The position numbers were made by a program, and so were the translations under genes. The notes under the pieces are model-generated. The model saw nothing but the letters and a program-made list of their open reading frames with translations. It had not been told where the DNA came from and made no database searches. This document shows, one piece after another, positions 63,100 through 64,000 of a stretch of 64,000 nt of DNA; position 1 is the stretch's first letter, and each line of letters begins with the position of its first letter. Source of the DNA: Bos javanicus (lineage: Eukaryota; Chordata; Mammalia; Artiodactyla; Bovidae); the NCBI RefSeq assembly GCF_032452875.1, contig NW_026894337.1:82461-146460 (forward strand), in the 5' to 3' direction.

Positions 63100-64000
63100 A
63101 TGATCAGTGTGTGATAGCAAACATGATCAGCATGATCAGTCACATGATCAGCGCCATTAAGTCACGTGATCACTACATGATAGTCATGTGATCAGTCCAT
63201 GCTCAGTCACGGATCAGTGCATGATCAGCCACGTGATCAGTGCATGATCTGTCACAAGATTAGTGTATGATCATCCACGTGATCAGTGCATGCAGGCACA
63301 TGATCAGTGCATGATATAGACGTGAACAGTGCATGATCAGTCCCGTGATCAGTGCATGATAGCCACGCGATCAGTGCATGATCAGTCACCTGATGGGTGC
63401 ATGATCATTCACGTGACCTGTACATGGTAGCATACACTGCTTGCATGATCAGCCACGTGAGTGTGCGATAGCCACGTGATCACTGCATGATCAGTCACGT
63501 GATCAGTGCATGATCAGTCATGTGACCAGCATACAGGTACTGCGTGATCACGCATGATCAGCCATGATCAGCATGATAGCCACGTGATCAGTGCATGATC
63601 AGCACAAGTGATCAGTGCGTGCATGATCAGCCACGTGATCAGCAGTACGCTGATCAGTGCAACGTGCGGATCAGTGTATGTCAGCCGTGATCAGTGCATG
63701 AAGCCACGTGATCAGTGCATGATCAGTCACGTGATCAGCAGTGTGATCAGTTGCAGATCAGCAGATGATCAGCCATCGTGATCAGTGCATGTGATCAGCC
63801 ACGTGATCAGTGCATGATCAATTACGTGATCAGCATGATCAGCCACGTGATCAGTGCATGAAGCCATGTGATCAGTGCATGATCAGCCACGTGATCAGTG
63901 CATGATAGCCACGTGATCAGTGCATGATAGCCACGTGATCAGTGCATGATCAGTCATGTGATAGTGTGATCAGCCACGTGATCAGCAGGTGATATCCACG
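63100..64000 (+). repeat. Spacer after island 30 (partial HOR, degraded)
   Basis: R3 near 63313, R4 near 63388 (GGGTGCATG variant), R5 broken near 63540 (CAGCATACAGGTACTGCG). From about 63600 many monomers are shortened, with GATCAGCAG forms. The array continues off the window end. Confidence 0.88.

Larger units (their letters stand above)
1..64000 (+). repeat. Satellite array of 22-23-bp monomers, spanning the whole window
   Basis: The sequence is a continuous head-to-tail run of a 22-23-bp unit starting CACGTGATCAGTGCATGATC and ending AGC or AGT. Each unit carries one CACGTG (one CpG) and two TGATCA sites. A 22-bp variant reads GATAGCC in place of GATCAGCC. Because 23 is not a multiple of 3 and every unit holds two TGA triplets on each strand, a perfect array is closed in all six frames within 69 bp; longer open frames arise only from indels. 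I saw no inverted block, no transposon, no poly-A tract and no unique insert longer than a few tens of bases. The array runs off both ends of the window. Species not determinable from this sequence alone. Confidence 0.98.

Noticed and set aside
1..64000. CRISPR array
   Set aside because: Repeats abut directly, without unique spacers of constant length, and no cas-like coding region exists.
1..64000. CENP-B box or yeast CDEI-type centromere element
   Set aside because: No site with the CENP-B box pattern of TTCG followed by CGGG at the right spacing was found. TCACGTG resembles CDEI but is present in most monomers without CDEII or CDEIII context.
1..64000. Telomeric or rRNA/tRNA sequence
   Set aside because: No TTAGGG-type runs, no tRNA-like A/B boxes in a foldable context and no rRNA-like segments were seen.

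Overview
The whole 64-kb window is one uninterrupted tandem satellite array. I can support no protein gene, RNA gene, transposon or unique-sequence segment in it. The basic monomer is 22-23 bp. It begins CACGTGATCAGTGCATGATC and ends AGC or AGT; a common 22-bp form has GATAGCC where others have GATCAGCC. I estimate about 2,500 monomers, all head-to-tail on the given strand, with no inversion seen. The length, the nested order and the lack of genes point to eukaryotic constitutive heterochromatin (pericentromeric, subtelomeric or sex-chromosome type). The sequence does not let me name the species.

Above the monomer there is a higher-order repeat (HOR) whose commonest length is about 2.04-2.08 kb. 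Its clearest landmark is a roughly 244-bp 'island' of different-looking sequence, found 30 times (islands 1-30, first at 913, last ending at 63099). Thirteen copies are full length at 244 bp. The island is itself about ten degenerate 22-24-bp units. Its consensus matches the satellite monomer at 16 of 23 positions without gaps by hand alignment, so it looks like an old or sister branch of the same satellite and not a foreign insertion.

Terms used in the entries. The L module is the roughly 740 bp before an island. Its marks, in order, are GATATCCACG, L1 (GGTTGCT), L2 (TATATGGT), L3 (GTCACGTGACAGG), GATATCCAAG, and an anchor containing GTGTATGATCAGCC then ACAGTGCATGCTCAG. The R module is the roughly 470 bp after an island. 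Its marks are AGCAAACATGATCAG, GCCATTAAG, R3 (GATATAG), R4 (CACCTGATGGGTG) and R5 (GCGTGATCATGGCATG). The M zone is the roughly 600 bp of near-consensus monomers between an R module and the next L module.

Layout: 1-10973 holds fairly regular HORs. 10974-24904 mixes long (about 2.8 kb) and short (1.3-1.5 kb) HORs with scrambled patches. 24905-34710 includes a 3.3-kb HOR with a missing island. 34711-44692 includes two spacers almost wholly rewritten to consensus monomers. 44693-60558 again alternates long and short HORs. 60559-64000 is the most degraded part. Long HORs usually carry an extra copy of a roughly 720-775-bp R3-R5 module; several short ones share a roughly 600-bp deletion with nearly the same junction. 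Nothing works together as a pathway here. Any function would be through DNA itself: dense CACGTG (E-box/CpG) sites, dense GATC sites, and short palindromes at fixed phase.
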